A DNA stretch of 36,891 bases from an uncultured Lachnospiraceae bacterium (GCA_910587305.1 CAJUKV010000034.1:1-36891); one strand, 5' to 3'. Counted from the stretch's first letter, positions 6,279 through 14,844 are shown. The notes: generated from the sequence alone by a model not told the origin. Program-made: numbers and translations.

Positions 6279-7813
6279 AAACTTTTGCCGCCATAGATGT
6301 GGGGTCCTATGAGCTGGCCATGAAAATATTTGAGGTTTCCAGAACAAGGGGGATGCGGGAGATAGACCATATCCGCCACGGAATCGATATGGGAACGGAA
6401 ACCTACACCAAAGGAAAGCTTTCCCATGAAAGGGTAGGGGAGCTGTGCCGGGTGATGCGGGAATTTGCGGACATCATGAAATCCTATCAGGTGGAGGATT
6501 ATGTGGCCTATGGCACCAGCGCCATAAGGGAATCCGAAAACAGGTCAATTCTTTTAAACCAGATTGAGCTGCGGACCGGAATCCGCATAAGCGTGCTCAA
6601 CAATTCGGAACAGCGTTTCTTAGATTACAAGTCCATTGCTTTTCAGGGCGAGGATTTCTTAAAAATCATAGAAAACGGAACCGCTATTTTGGATATCGGC
6701 GGGGGAAGCATTCAGATTTCCCTCTTTGACAATGATACGCTGGTTTCCACCCAGAATATGAAACTTGGGGTTTTGCGGATACAGGAGCGTTTAAATCAGC
6801 TTGGGGCAAGCATCCGGCATTATAACAGGCTGGTGGAGGAAATGCTTGCGCCCCAGATGAATGTGTATAAAAAGCTGTATTTAAAGGACCGTCAGATTAA
6901 GAGCATTATCATAGTGGACGACTATATTTCCAGACTGGTAAAGCGCAAGAAGGACGCCGGCGCGGTGAGCGGTTATGTGGACAGAGCGAAGATGGCGTAT
7001 TTTTTAGAGATTTTCCAGACCAAAACCCTCACGGAGCTTGCGAAAGCGCTTGACATGCCGGAGGAAAATATGCCTCATCTGCTCATAGCCCTGCAGATGG
7101 TGAAGGGGATTATGGAGGAAATGGGGGCGGAGCAGCTCTGGGTGCCGGGTGTAACGCTCTGCGACGGCATTGCCTATGAGTATGCGGAAAAAAATAAAAT
7201 TATCACGTCCACCCACGATTTTGAGAAGGATATTATTGCCTGTGCGCAGAACATAAGCAAGCGTTACCGGGGCAGCAAGAAAAGGAGCGAAACCCTTGAA
7301 AAGATTGCCCTCACCATTTTTGACAGCATGAAAAGGGTTCACGGGCTTGGAAAAAGGGAGCGGCTTCTTTTGCAGATTTCCACGATTCTCCATGACTGCG
7401 GCAAATACATCAGTATGGTGAGTCTGGGGGAATGTTCCTACAGCATCATCATGGCCACGGAAATCATTGGCCTGTCCCACACGGAGCGGGAGATTGTGGC
7501 CAACGTGGTGAAATATAATCATCTGGAATTTGATTATTATGGGGAAAATGAGAGCCTTAGCGTGCTGAACGAGGATTCTTATATAAAGACGGCCAAGCTC
7601 ACGGCCATTCTTCGTCTGGCCAACGGACTGGATCGGACCCACAAGCAGAAATTCAGAAATGTAAAGATTGCGCTCAAGGATGAGGATTTGATCATCACCG
7701 TGGATACGGAAGCGGATATTACCCTGGAAAAGGGGCTGTTTGGGGCCAGGGCCGATTTCTTCCGGGAGGTGTATCACATAAGGCCCATTATCAGAAAGAA
7801 GCGTGTGCCCTAA
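6269..7813 (+). CDS. ppx: Exopolyphosphatase / guanosine pentaphosphatase family protein with HD domain
   Basis: A 514-residue Ppx/GppA phosphatase that removes terminal phosphate from inorganic polyphosphate, and in some relatives from pppGpp. The actin-like ATPase fold shows its phosphate loops in AIDVGSYELAMKIFE (N-terminus), YGTSAIRESEN and ILDIGGGSIQISLF. The C-terminal third is an HD-type domain with ILHDCGK and LRLANGLDRTH. The length is typical for two-part family members. I chose ATG 6269, preceded by GGAAGGAAGGGG; a longer in-frame start at 6188 lies well within the ATPase gene. It is followed by ppk1, giving the classical synthesis/breakdown pair. It could be a GppA-like enzyme in vivo; sequence alone does not decide. 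Confidence 0.9.
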   Translation: MSVKTFAAIDVGSYELAMKIFEVSRTRGMREIDHIRHGIDMGTETYTKGKLSHERVGELCRVMREFADIMKSYQVEDYVAYGTSAIRESENRSILLNQIELRTGIRISVLNNSEQRFLDYKSIAFQGEDFLKIIENGTAILDIGGGSIQISLFDNDTLVSTQNMKLGVLRIQERLNQLGASIRHYNRLVEEMLAPQMNVYKKLYLKDRQIKSIIIVDDYISRLVKRKKDAGAVSGYVDRAKMAYFLEIFQTKTLTELAKALDMPEENMPHLLIALQMVKGIMEEMGAEQLWVPGVTLCDGIAYEYAEKNKIITSTHDFEKDIIACAQNISKRYRGSKKRSETLEKIALTIFDSMKRVHGLGKRERLLLQISTILHDCGKYISMVSLGECSYSIIMATEIIGLSHTEREIVANVVKYNHLEFDYYGENESLSVLNEDSYIKTAKLTAILRLANGLDRTHKQKFRNVKIALKDEDLIITVDTEADITLEKGLFGARADFFREVYHIRPIIRKKRVP

Positions 7814-7990
7814 AAATTTATTTTTGCCCAAGCGGACAAAATGCACCGGGCAGCAGGGAAAATCTAATTGCCTGTGAGTATAAGTATAAAAGGAAATTTT
7901 GAAGAGAGAATTTCAAAAAGGGGATTTAAAAAAAGAAATAGATAAAAGATAATTTATGAAAGAGAAAAAGAATTTTGGGGAGGTTAAGGT

Positions 7991-10132
7991 ATGAGTAAGA
8001 CGGGGTATGATAGTCCGGAGAATTATAGCAACAGGGAATTAAGCTGGGTATTGTTTAATAAGAGAGTACTCAGCGAAGCCAGGGATAAGAACAATCCTTT
8101 GTTTGAACGGTTAAAATTTTTGAGTATTACCGCTTCCAATCTGGACGAGTTTTTTATGGTACGGGTGGCGTCCTTAAAGGATATGGAAAACGCCGGCTAT
8201 ACGAAACCGGATATTGCGGGCATGACGCCCACGGAGCAGCTTGCCGCTTTAAACGAAGTGACCCATGATTTGGTGAACAAACAGTATCTGGTTTATAACA
8301 GGTCCATGATTCCCCAGCTCCAGGCAAACGGGCTTCGTGTGATTGCCCATCATGAGGACTTGACGGAGAAGGAAGCGGCCTATGTTGACGAATATTATGA
8401 GGAGAACGTTTATCCCGTTTTAACGCCCATGGCGGTGGATTCTTCCCGGCCTTTTCCGCTTATCAGAAATAAAACCCTGAACATCGGCGCCCTTGTGAAA
8501 AAGAAGGGCGGGGAGGACGAGCTTGAGTTCGCCACCGTGCAGGTTCCCAGCGTCCTTTCAAGGATTGTGCAGATTCCCTCAAGAAATCCTTCCGCTGATT
8601 CGGAGGAAAAGACAGTAATCCTCTTAGAGGAAGTCATAGAGCGGAATATCCACAAGCTGTTTTTGAATTATGACATTGTCTGTGCCCATCCTTTCAGGAT
8701 TATGCGCAATGCGGATCTTACCATTGAGGAGGACGAGGCGGAGGATTTGTTAAAGGAAATTGAAAAGCAGCTGAAAAAACGCCAGTGGGGGCAGGCCATC
8801 CGCTTAGAGGTGGAGGAAGGGATTGACCGGAGGCTTTTAAAGATCTTAGAGCAGGATCTGCATGTGAGGCAGGAGGATATTTACAGGATAGACGGTCCTT
8901 TGGATTTGACTTTTCTGATGAAAATGTACGGGCTGCCCGGCTTTGACCATTTAAAGGAAAAGGCTTATGCGGGCCCTCAGCCTGTGCCGGAGCTGCCTGC
9001 GGACTGTGACATATTTGAACAAATCAGGAAACAGGATCTGCTGCTGTTTCATCCTTATGAGACTTTCCGGCCGGTGGTTGACTTTATCCGGCAGGCGGCA
9101 GCAGACCCGGATGTGCTTGCCATCAAGCAGACCCTTTACCGTGTCAGCGGCAATTCGCCCATTATCGCGGCCCTTGCGCAGGCGGCGGAAAACGGAAAGC
9201 AGGTTTCCGTGCTGGTGGAATTAAAGGCCCGGTTTGACGAGGAGAACAACATTGTGTGGGCGAAGAAGCTGGAGAAAGCGGGCTGTCATGTAATCTACGG
9301 GCTGGTGGGCCTTAAGACCCACAGCAAGATTACCCTGGTGGTGAGAAGGGAAGAAGACGGCATCAGACGCTACGTGCATTTGGGAACCGGCAATTACAAT
9401 GACGCCACGGCCAAGCTCTACACGGACGTTGGGCTGTTTACCTGCGCGCCTTACATAGGCGAGGATGCAACCGCGGTATTTAATATGCTTTCGGGTTACT
9501 CGGAGCCTCTTAGCTGGAACAAACTGTCATTGGCTCCCCTGTGGCTGAAGGATAGATTTTTATTTTTGATTAACAGGGAAAAGGAAAACGTTCTGGCGGG
9601 AAAAGAAGGCCATATTATCGCAAAAATCAACAGCTTATGCGATAAGGACGTGATTGAAGCCCTCTATCAGGCAGGAGAGGCGGGAGTGAAAATTGAGTTG
9701 ATTATCAGAGGAATTTGCTGTCTGAAAACCGGACTGCCCGGAATTGGCAAGAACATCACCGTCCGTTCCATCGTGGGAAATTTTTTAGAGCACAGCCGCA
9801 TTTTTTATTTTGAAAACGGCGGGAAACCGGAATATTATTGTGCCAGCGCCGACTGGATGCCAAGGAATTTAGAGCGCCGGGTGGAAATTATGTTTCCCAT
9901 AGAGCGGCCGGAGCTGCAAAAGAAGCTGATGACGATTCTTTCCATGCAGCTTAGGGACACGGTAAAGGCCCATATCCTTACCCCCGGCGGCGCATATGAA
10001 AAAGTAGATAAGAGAGGAAAGGGATATTTTAATTCTCAGTTGGAGTTCTGTAATATGGCGGTTCAGGCTGCCAAACAACAGGAGCTTTTGGTAAACAACA
10101 GAGTTTTTATCCCGGAAATACATCATGAATAA
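7991..10132 (+). CDS. ppk1: Polyphosphate kinase 1
   Basis: This 713-residue enzyme transfers the gamma phosphate of ATP reversibly to inorganic polyphosphate. The N-terminal domain has the family opening NRELSWVLFNKRVLSEA and SNLDEFFMVRVASL. The phospholipase-D-like catalytic half has HPYETFRPVVDF, KQTLYRVSGNSPI and the autophosphorylated histidine in KTHSKITL (His444). A second catalytic histidine lies in LEHSRIFYF (His601). The length is normal. GGGGAGG lies 8-14 bases before the ATG at 7991. The 177-bp gap before it (7814-7990) is AT-rich with a small GAAATT/AATTTC inverted repeat and no clear promoter. The stop overlaps maf by 8 bases. The enzyme probably supports phosphate storage and stress survival. 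Confidence 0.96.
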   Translation: MSKTGYDSPENYSNRELSWVLFNKRVLSEARDKNNPLFERLKFLSITASNLDEFFMVRVASLKDMENAGYTKPDIAGMTPTEQLAALNEVTHDLVNKQYLVYNRSMIPQLQANGLRVIAHHEDLTEKEAAYVDEYYEENVYPVLTPMAVDSSRPFPLIRNKTLNIGALVKKKGGEDELEFATVQVPSVLSRIVQIPSRNPSADSEEKTVILLEEVIERNIHKLFLNYDIVCAHPFRIMRNADLTIEEDEAEDLLKEIEKQLKKRQWGQAIRLEVEEGIDRRLLKILEQDLHVRQEDIYRIDGPLDLTFLMKMYGLPGFDHLKEKAYAGPQPVPELPADCDIFEQIRKQDLLLFHPYETFRPVVDFIRQAAADPDVLAIKQTLYRVSGNSPIIAALAQAAENGKQVSVLVELKARFDEENNIVWAKKLEKAGCHVIYGLVGLKTHSKITLVVRREEDGIRRYVHLGTGNYNDATAKLYTDVGLFTCAPYIGEDATAVFNMLSGYSEPLSWNKLSLAPLWLKDRFLFLINREKENVLAGKEGHIIAKINSLCDKDVIEALYQAGEAGVKIELIIRGICCLKTGLPGIGKNITVRSIVGNFLEHSRIFYFENGGKPEYYCASADWMPRNLERRVEIMFPIERPELQKKLMTILSMQLRDTVKAHILTPGGAYEKVDKRGKGYFNSQLEFCNMAVQAAKQQELLVNNRVFIPEIHHE

Positions 10133-10796
10133 ATCGGGTTATCAATTGATTTTGGCTTCCGCTTCCCCAAGGCGGCGGGAGCTGCTTTCCCAAATCGGAA
10201 TGGAATTTGAGGTAATGCCAAGCGGCGTGGAGGAAGAGACGCAAAGCAAAGTGCCTTATGAGATGGTGATGGAGCTTTCCGAAAGGAAGGCAAAAGACGT
10301 TTTTGACAGGCTCTCCGAAGAAAAAAGAAGTATGGCCATAGTGGCAGGGGCCGATACGGTGGTGGCTGTGGAGAATAAAATTCTGGGAAAACCCCAAAAT
10401 AAAAGAGAAGCGCAGGAAATGCTTTCTCTTTTACAGGGGCGGACGCATCAGGTCTATACGGGCGTTACTTTAATATGGAAGAAATGCGAAAACCGGGCGG
10501 ATGGCGAGGGAATATGCCGGACATCTTTCTATGAAAGGACAGATGTGACCATGTATCCCATGAGTCAGGAGGAAATCTGCGCCTATGTGGAGAGCGGGGA
10601 ACCTATGGATAAGGCGGGCGCTTATGGCATACAGGGGAAATGCGCCGCTTATGTCAGGGAGATACGCGGGGATTTTTATAACGTGGTGGGATTGCCGGTG
10701 GCAAGACTGTACCAGGAGATAAAAAGGATGAAAGGATTTTCCGGGAAAGCCTGCGATATACGGGAGAAGTGTGAAGAAGAGATGAAGATTTTCTAA
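10125..10796 (+). CDS. maf: Maf-type nucleoside triphosphate pyrophosphatase
   Basis: A 223-residue house-cleaning pyrophosphatase that hydrolyses non-canonical or surplus NTPs to NMP and pyrophosphate. The signature LASASPRRREL is at the N-terminus, the catalytic aspartate region is AGADTVVAVENKILGKP, and the C-terminal motif is DKAGAYGIQG followed by IRGDFYNVVGLPV. It is longer than typical Maf proteins (about 190) by an insert around residues 120-140 and a tail of about 25 residues after VARLYQEIKRM. The ATG at 10125 overlaps the ppk1 end by 8 bases, so the two are translationally coupled. The last codons lie in the left arm of the HP1 hairpin, so the extra tail may reflect repeat-derived sequence. 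Confidence 0.92.
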   Translation: MNKSGYQLILASASPRRRELLSQIGMEFEVMPSGVEEETQSKVPYEMVMELSERKAKDVFDRLSEEKRSMAIVAGADTVVAVENKILGKPQNKREAQEMLSLLQGRTHQVYTGVTLIWKKCENRADGEGICRTSFYERTDVTMYPMSQEEICAYVESGEPMDKAGAYGIQGKCAAYVREIRGDFYNVVGLPVARLYQEIKRMKGFSGKACDIREKCEEEMKIF

Positions 10797-10863
10797 GGCG
10801 TCAAAGGACGCCGCCTAAGAAAATCTAAGTCATCTCTCGAAGAATCGCCTTGGGCGATTCTTC
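10786..10863 (+). terminator. HP1 hairpin pair after maf, terminator-like
   Basis: Hairpin a: AGATTTTCTAAGGCG (10786-10800) faces CGCCTAAGAAAATCT (10812-10826) with a single mismatch; an alternative inner pairing is GGCGTC/GACGCC around AAAG. Hairpin b: GAAGAATCGCC (10839-10849) pairs perfectly with GGCGATTCTTC (10853-10863) around TTG. Neither has a long T-run, so they may protect 3' ends rather than terminate. The left arm of hairpin a overlaps the last maf codons. The same core, CTAAGGCGTCAAA, recurs after the ArsR-type gene (19523-19606). Confidence 0.6.
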
Positions 10864-10908
10864 TGAAATAATTCATGTATTGTTTGTGCCGCAAAGCGGC
10901 ATGTCGGT

Positions 10909-10980
10909 AAGTTTGGAAGTAAACTTCCGGACTCTTTATCGGTAGCAGTACCGCAAGCACAGCTTGCGGTATGCAGGGGG
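10909..10980. repeat. R2-E: double-hairpin intergenic repeat
   Basis: Second copy of R2. Hairpin 1 is AGTTTGGAAGT (10910-10920) with ACTTCCGGACT (10923-10933); the two A-to-G changes keep pairing as G-T/G-U wobbles. Hairpin 2 is TACCGCAAGC (10949-10958) with GCTTGCGGTA (10962-10971). It ends in ATGCAGGGGGG. It is on the same strand as, and about 120 bp before, the HAD phosphatase gene. Confidence 0.8.
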
Positions 10981-10983
10981 GAT

Positions 10984-11084
10984 GAGGTTGAAAATTTGAA
11001 TTTTCAACCGCGAGATTTGTGTGTGCGCGTTGCTTGCCACAAACTCGTAAGCCATATATGGCTTTGCGCAACAAAGCAGCGCAG
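10984..11084. repeat. Further hairpins before the HAD gene
   Basis: Two more inverted repeats fill the 10797-11098 gap: GGTTGAAAAT / ATTTTCAACC around TTGA (about 10987-11010), and the palindrome AGCCATATATGGCT (about 11050-11063) inside weaker flanking GCGC/GCAAC complementarity. No promoter or gene was recognised here. Confidence 0.5.
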
Positions 11085-11098
11085 AAATGGGGTAAAAA

Positions 11099-11908
11099 AT
11101 GGCGATTCGATTGATAGCATCCGACGTGGATGGAACGCTGATTCAGGACTCCACTCCAAACTTATATCCGGAGATGGAGGATACAATTAAAAGGTTAAAA
11201 GAAAAAGGGATTTTATTCTGTGCTGCCAGCGGCAGACAGTATCAAAGCCTTGAAAATGTTTTTCGGAATGTGGCGGACGACATTGCCTATATTGCGGAAA
11301 ACGGCGCCCATATCCGCTACCGGCATCAGAATGTTTCCGTAACCCCTATGAAGCGGGAACATATTGAGGGAATTATTAAAATGCTGCGTCCTTATTATGG
11401 AGAATGCGAGGCGGTTATCTCTACGCCTGAGGGGAGTCTTGTAGAAAGTAGAAACCAGACCTTTATTGACCTGCTAACCTATGGCTACCACAATACCTTT
11501 AGGAAGGTGAGGGATGTTCTTGAACAGGAGGACGAAATTATAAAGATTGCGGTTTACCGCAAAGACAGCATCCGGGAACTGGGCGAGAGCCGTTTTATTC
11601 CCGCCTGGGAAAAAAATGTCAAGGCGTGTATGGCGGGCGAGGAGTGGGTGGATTTCATGGACAGGTCGGTGGATAAGGGAAACGGGCTTAAAATCCTGGA
11701 AGACTACCTGGGGATTGACAGATGGGAGACCATGGCTTTTGGCGACAATGACAATGATATGGGCATGATGCAGGCAGCAGGAGAAAGCTACGCGGTGGAC
11801 ACTGCGCCGGATCATGTGAAGAAGGCGGCAGGCGCGGTTTGCCCCGGATGGCGTGAAAAAGGAGTCTATCAGATCATACAAAAGAAAATTTTTGGTAAGC
11901 GATTATAA
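11099..11908 (+). CDS. Cof-type HAD-superfamily phosphatase
   Basis: A 269-residue cytoplasmic phosphatase of the HAD IIB (Cof/YwpJ) type; substrates in this group are sugar phosphates, nucleotides or cofactor intermediates. Motif I is IASDVDGTL (catalytic Asp9 and Asp11), motif II the Ser in CAASGRQYQ, motif III the Lys in VDKGNGLKIL and motif IV AFGDNDNDMGMM. The cap domain between motifs II and III fits type IIB. The start at 11099 gives the canonical N-terminus; the site before it, ATGGGGTAAAAA, is weak, and R2-E lies upstream. It is monocistronic, as the next gene is 676 bp away. The specific substrate cannot be read from sequence. Confidence 0.88.
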   Translation: MAIRLIASDVDGTLIQDSTPNLYPEMEDTIKRLKEKGILFCAASGRQYQSLENVFRNVADDIAYIAENGAHIRYRHQNVSVTPMKREHIEGIIKMLRPYYGECEAVISTPEGSLVESRNQTFIDLLTYGYHNTFRKVRDVLEQEDEIIKIAVYRKDSIRELGESRFIPAWEKNVKACMAGEEWVDFMDRSVDKGNGLKILEDYLGIDRWETMAFGDNDNDMGMMQAAGESYAVDTAPDHVKKAAGAVCPGWREKGVYQIIQKKIFGKRL

Positions 11909-11966
11909 AGCAGGGTATATGTTTCCCCTCATTTCTGCAGGGTGAACAAAGGTTACTATTCATGGC

Positions 11967-12230
11967 GAATGTCATTCGGTTAACGGCTGCGGACGCCGGG
12001 AGGAAAACAAACGCTGCCCCGCTTCGCGAGTCCGCATATTGTAAAAAAATCTCCGTCGCCGCGCTCCTGCTCCGTAAAAAGCGTAACGAACAGAGTTCGC
12101 CTTTACTTTATTTGTGCATATCAAGTTTGTGGATGAAAGGTTGAAAATCTTTCATTCTTACCCCCGCAATCGGGTTTGATGCGGGGGTATTTTTATGCAA
12201 TAAGCCGATTCGCGAAGCGAGGCAGCGTTT
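11967..12230. repeat. R1-B: rearranged copy of the MITE-like element
   Basis: GAATGTCATTCG at 11967-11978 matches the R1-A terminus at 9 of 12 positions, and the following roughly 110 bp (GGCTGCGGACGCC, GGAGGAAAACAAACGCTGCC, CCGTCGCCGCG, CCGTAAAAAGCGTA) align closely with R1-A. Similarity stops near 12085-12104, where a small CGAAC/GTTCG hairpin replaces the middle. The right half and right terminus are missing, but 12199-12230 is an inverted, partly diverged copy of 12009-12040, so the region still forms a large palindrome. It is probably a decayed or rearranged element. Confidence 0.7.
12159..12194 (+). terminator. Intrinsic terminator in the gap after the HAD gene
   Basis: TACCCCCGCA (12159-12168) pairs with TGCGGGGGTA (12180-12189) around an 11-nt loop, and TTTTT follows at 12190-12194. 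The GCGGGGGTAT right arm resembles the tail of the R2 repeats. Confidence 0.7.
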
Positions 12231-12233
12231 GAT

Positions 12234-12314
12234 GCACAGGCTCGTGCAGAGGAAGCATGCCGCTAAAACGGCGCACGGGCCGTGCGGCGAGCAGGGAGAA
12301 AATCTTCCCTGCTC
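12234..12314. repeat. Cluster of short hairpins
   Basis: Four inverted repeats follow each other: GCAC/GTGC (12234-12247), GCCG/CGGC (12259-12272), the 13-bp palindrome GCACGGGCCGTGC (12273-12285), and GAGCAGGGA (12289-12297) with TCCCTGCTC (12306-12314). No gene is seen. This could be a structured RNA or the remains of repeats. Confidence 0.5.
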
Positions 12315-12435
12315 AATTGCTAAATAGCTGTTTCTGTTAGGCGGTAATTGGCCATATTTGAACATTAATTATGTATAAATAAATATATAATTGCCCAATA
12401 AAATAAAAAATGTCTATATTTGTTCAAAAATACTA

Positions 12436-12464
12436 TTGATATAATTGGCAAAATGCTGTATTAT
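12436..12464 (+). promoter_or_regulatory. Promoter of the carbohydrate uptake operon
   Basis: TTGATA (12436-12441), a 17-bp spacer and TATTAT (12459-12464) match the sigma-A consensus well, about 120 bp before the binding-protein start. TGTTCAAA (12421-12428) just upstream is the exact inverse of TTTGAACA (12357-12364), and AAACAGAGTTTCTGTTT (12507-12523) is a perfect 7-bp dyad downstream. Either may be an operator for the regulator at the end of the operon. Confidence 0.6.
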
Positions 12465-12584
12465 AAGAATTAATTAAATAGAAAAAATGTTTAAATATAA
12501 TTTTATAAACAGAGTTTCTGTTTAATAGTCTTTGCAAAGGCACAAGTTAACAAGAAAAAGAAAAATCTATTGGGAGGAAAAATG

Positions 12585-13916
12585 ATGCGATTTAAAAAAT
12601 TCATGGCATTATGTATGACAGCCGCTATGGTAGTATCTCTAGCGGGATGCGGCGGCAAGGAATCATCAGGCGCGGATACATCCGATAATGATGTGTCGGC
12701 GGAGGTTACGGAGGCTGCGGCGGATACGGGGGCAGAGGAAGAAGAAGCGCAGCCCCAGGTAGCGCCGGGCAAGAAAGGCACAATTGAGTTTTGGACCGTA
12801 TTTACAGGAGCGGACGGAACATCCATGCAGGCGATGGTGGACGCTTATAACGCTACGGACCCGGATTATACGGTAAACCACCGGGCTATAGAGGCAAACG
12901 ACCTTTATCTTAAAATGCCGTTGGCCATTCAGTCGGGGGAAGATGTGCCGGACGTTTGTATCAATCACGTTGAGCGCGTGCCTCTTTTTGAAGAACAGGG
13001 ATTTTTAGTGGATTACACGGATTATCTGGAAGGCTCTCCGGTCAGCAAGGATAACTATAACCCCAAGGCATGGGCGATGACCGATTTGGACGGCGGACAC
13101 TATGGAATTCCCCTTGACGTACACTCTTACATATTATATGTGAATATGGATTTGTATGAAAAATATGGAAACGGCGTGCTTGACGACGGCGTCCTCACAT
13201 GGGATGAGGTAAGAGAAGTGGCCGACGCGTGCGTGGCGGATGAAATCATTCCCATTGGAATGGCATGGCTTCGTGTGAAATTCCTTGCTTCCTATGCGCA
13301 GCTTGGCGGAACTTTAAGCACGGACGGGTCTACACCGGATTTTAACAATGAAACGGCAGTCAAGGTTCTGGAAAACTGGGTTGACCTCAGCAATTCCGGA
13401 TATTGCCAGAAGGAAGGAGACGACTCCTGGCAGATGTTCCTTGCAGGCAAAGTGATGTTCTGTCCTGAGGGAATCTGGATGTATAACAACGTAAAAGAAG
13501 CGGGCCTGAATGCAAAGATGTTTGACTATCCGGTTTTTGACGCCGGTACAAAAGGAAACTGGACTTCTTCCCATCAGTTTGTCCTTCCGAAAAATGATTC
13601 AAGAGATGAGGAAAAGACCATGGCTGTTTTAGACTTTATCAACTTTATGGGCAATAACTCTCTGGAATGGGCAAAGGCCGGTCAAAGTCCCGCTCACGTA
13701 TCCATCAAGGATGTAGCGGAGTTCCAGGATATGCCTCAGGCATTTGTGGCGGACGAAAATGAAGAACTGAAGATTTATAACTATAAGTATTACGGTTATG
13801 CGGTAGAGGCTCTTGACAAAGTATTGGGCGAGGTATTGTTCGGACGTATGACACCTCAGGAAGCTTTGGATCAGGCGGTACAGGAAACCAAAGACCAGAT
13901 TGAAATGAGCGAATAA
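12585..13916 (+). CDS. Sugar ABC transporter substrate-binding lipoprotein
   Basis: A 443-residue extracytoplasmic binding protein (family 1 solute-binding type) that delivers a sugar or oligosaccharide to the permeases encoded next. The N-terminus MRFKKFMALCMTAAMVVSLAGC is a lipoprotein signal with lipobox LAGC, so the protein is anchored to the outer face of the membrane by a lipid on the cysteine. An acidic linker follows, then the mature fold starting KKGTIEFWTVFTGADG. GGGAGG at 12572-12577 is 7 nt from the ATG at 12585 and only 4 nt from an in-frame ATG at 12582; I prefer 12585. Ligand specificity is unknown; the linked GH2 enzyme suggests an oligosaccharide or glycoside. Confidence 0.9.
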   Translation: MRFKKFMALCMTAAMVVSLAGCGGKESSGADTSDNDVSAEVTEAAADTGAEEEEAQPQVAPGKKGTIEFWTVFTGADGTSMQAMVDAYNATDPDYTVNHRAIEANDLYLKMPLAIQSGEDVPDVCINHVERVPLFEEQGFLVDYTDYLEGSPVSKDNYNPKAWAMTDLDGGHYGIPLDVHSYILYVNMDLYEKYGNGVLDDGVLTWDEVREVADACVADEIIPIGMAWLRVKFLASYAQLGGTLSTDGSTPDFNNETAVKVLENWVDLSNSGYCQKEGDDSWQMFLAGKVMFCPEGIWMYNNVKEAGLNAKMFDYPVFDAGTKGNWTSSHQFVLPKNDSRDEEKTMAVLDFINFMGNNSLEWAKAGQSPAHVSIKDVAEFQDMPQAFVADENEELKIYNYKYYGYAVEALDKVLGEVLFGRMTPQEALDQAVQETKDQIEMSE

Positions 13917-13947
13917 AAGCTGCCGGGAAGGAATGGAGGGAGAAGGT

Positions 13948-14829
13948 ATGGCAAACAAAAGGAAACATAAACTGACGCCCTATTTGTTTTTAGCGCCGCA
14001 TTTATTGATGTTTCTGATATTCTTTTTGATTCCCATGTTTTACGGGATCTATGCGTCCTTTACGAAATGGGATCTGTTTGGCAGTCCACAGTGGGCGGGG
14101 CTGCAGAATTATGCGACAATCTTTGCAAATAAGGAATCAACCTTTTACCGGCAGTTTTGGAACGGCCTTAAAAATACGATTATTTTTGTTATCATTTGTG
14201 TGCCGTTCCAGGTATTGCTTCCGCTTATTATAGCAATATTGCTGGATAAGAGACCGAAAGGGCGGAATATTTTTCAGGGAATTTTCTACATGCCGACTCT
14301 CTTTTCCATTACTTCCGTAACGCTTACATGGCTGTTTATTTTCAACCGTTCCCTGGGGTTATTTAACCACATGTTTGGGACGGATATCAACTGGTATGGA
14401 GAACAGCCATGGGCATGGATAACGATTGTGGTTACCACTATCTGGTGGGGGTTAGGAGGAAATCTGATTATCTATGTGGCGGCACTTTCCGGAATCGACA
14501 GATCCGTTTTGGAAGCGGCGGCGTTAGACGGCGCTTCGGGTCTTAAAAAATTCTGGTACATTACTGTGCCGAGTATCAAGTTTCCTCTTGCCTATACGAT
14601 TGTCGTATCCATTGTCGCACAGTTTAACATTTACGGGCAGCCGCTGATTTTAACCGGCGGCGGGCCCAGTGAATCTACCTTTGTGCTTCTGATGTATATC
14701 CGTAACCTGGCTTTCGGCACAGGGAAATCCGTAGCAGGCATGGCCAGCGCTATGTCCACCTGCCTGGGTGTGATAATCGGGGTGGTATCGGTAGTACAGC
14801 TTGTTATGATGCGCCGGCAGGAAGATTAA
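13948..14829 (+). CDS. Sugar ABC transporter permease, MalF/UgpA type
   Basis: A 293-residue inner-membrane permease of the CUT1 group with six predicted membrane segments. The EAA loop that contacts the ATPase is EAAALDGASGLKKFWYITVP. I chose ATG 13948 (MANKRKHKLTPYLFL), preceded by GGAGGGAGAAGG; an in-frame ATG at 13933 lies within that site. The gene follows the binding protein after 31 bp. No ATPase is encoded in the operon, so a shared MsmK/MsiK-like ATPase elsewhere probably energises the importer, which is common for CUT1 systems in Firmicutes. Confidence 0.92.
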   Translation: MANKRKHKLTPYLFLAPHLLMFLIFFLIPMFYGIYASFTKWDLFGSPQWAGLQNYATIFANKESTFYRQFWNGLKNTIIFVIICVPFQVLLPLIIAILLDKRPKGRNIFQGIFYMPTLFSITSVTLTWLFIFNRSLGLFNHMFGTDINWYGEQPWAWITIVVTTIWWGLGGNLIIYVAALSGIDRSVLEAAALDGASGLKKFWYITVPSIKFPLAYTIVVSIVAQFNIYGQPLILTGGGPSESTFVLLMYIRNLAFGTGKSVAGMASAMSTCLGVIIGVVSVVQLVMMRRQED

Positions 14830-14844
14830 GGGAGGTAATGAGAT

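Noticed and set aside
7004..7846. 280-codon reverse-strand frame opposite ppx
   Set aside because: It is the antisense of a clear Ppx domain, shows no family motifs and has no start signal.
11967..12230. CRISPR-like array
   Set aside because: The repeats are inverted, few and unevenly spaced; there are no regular direct repeats with unique spacers and no cas genes.
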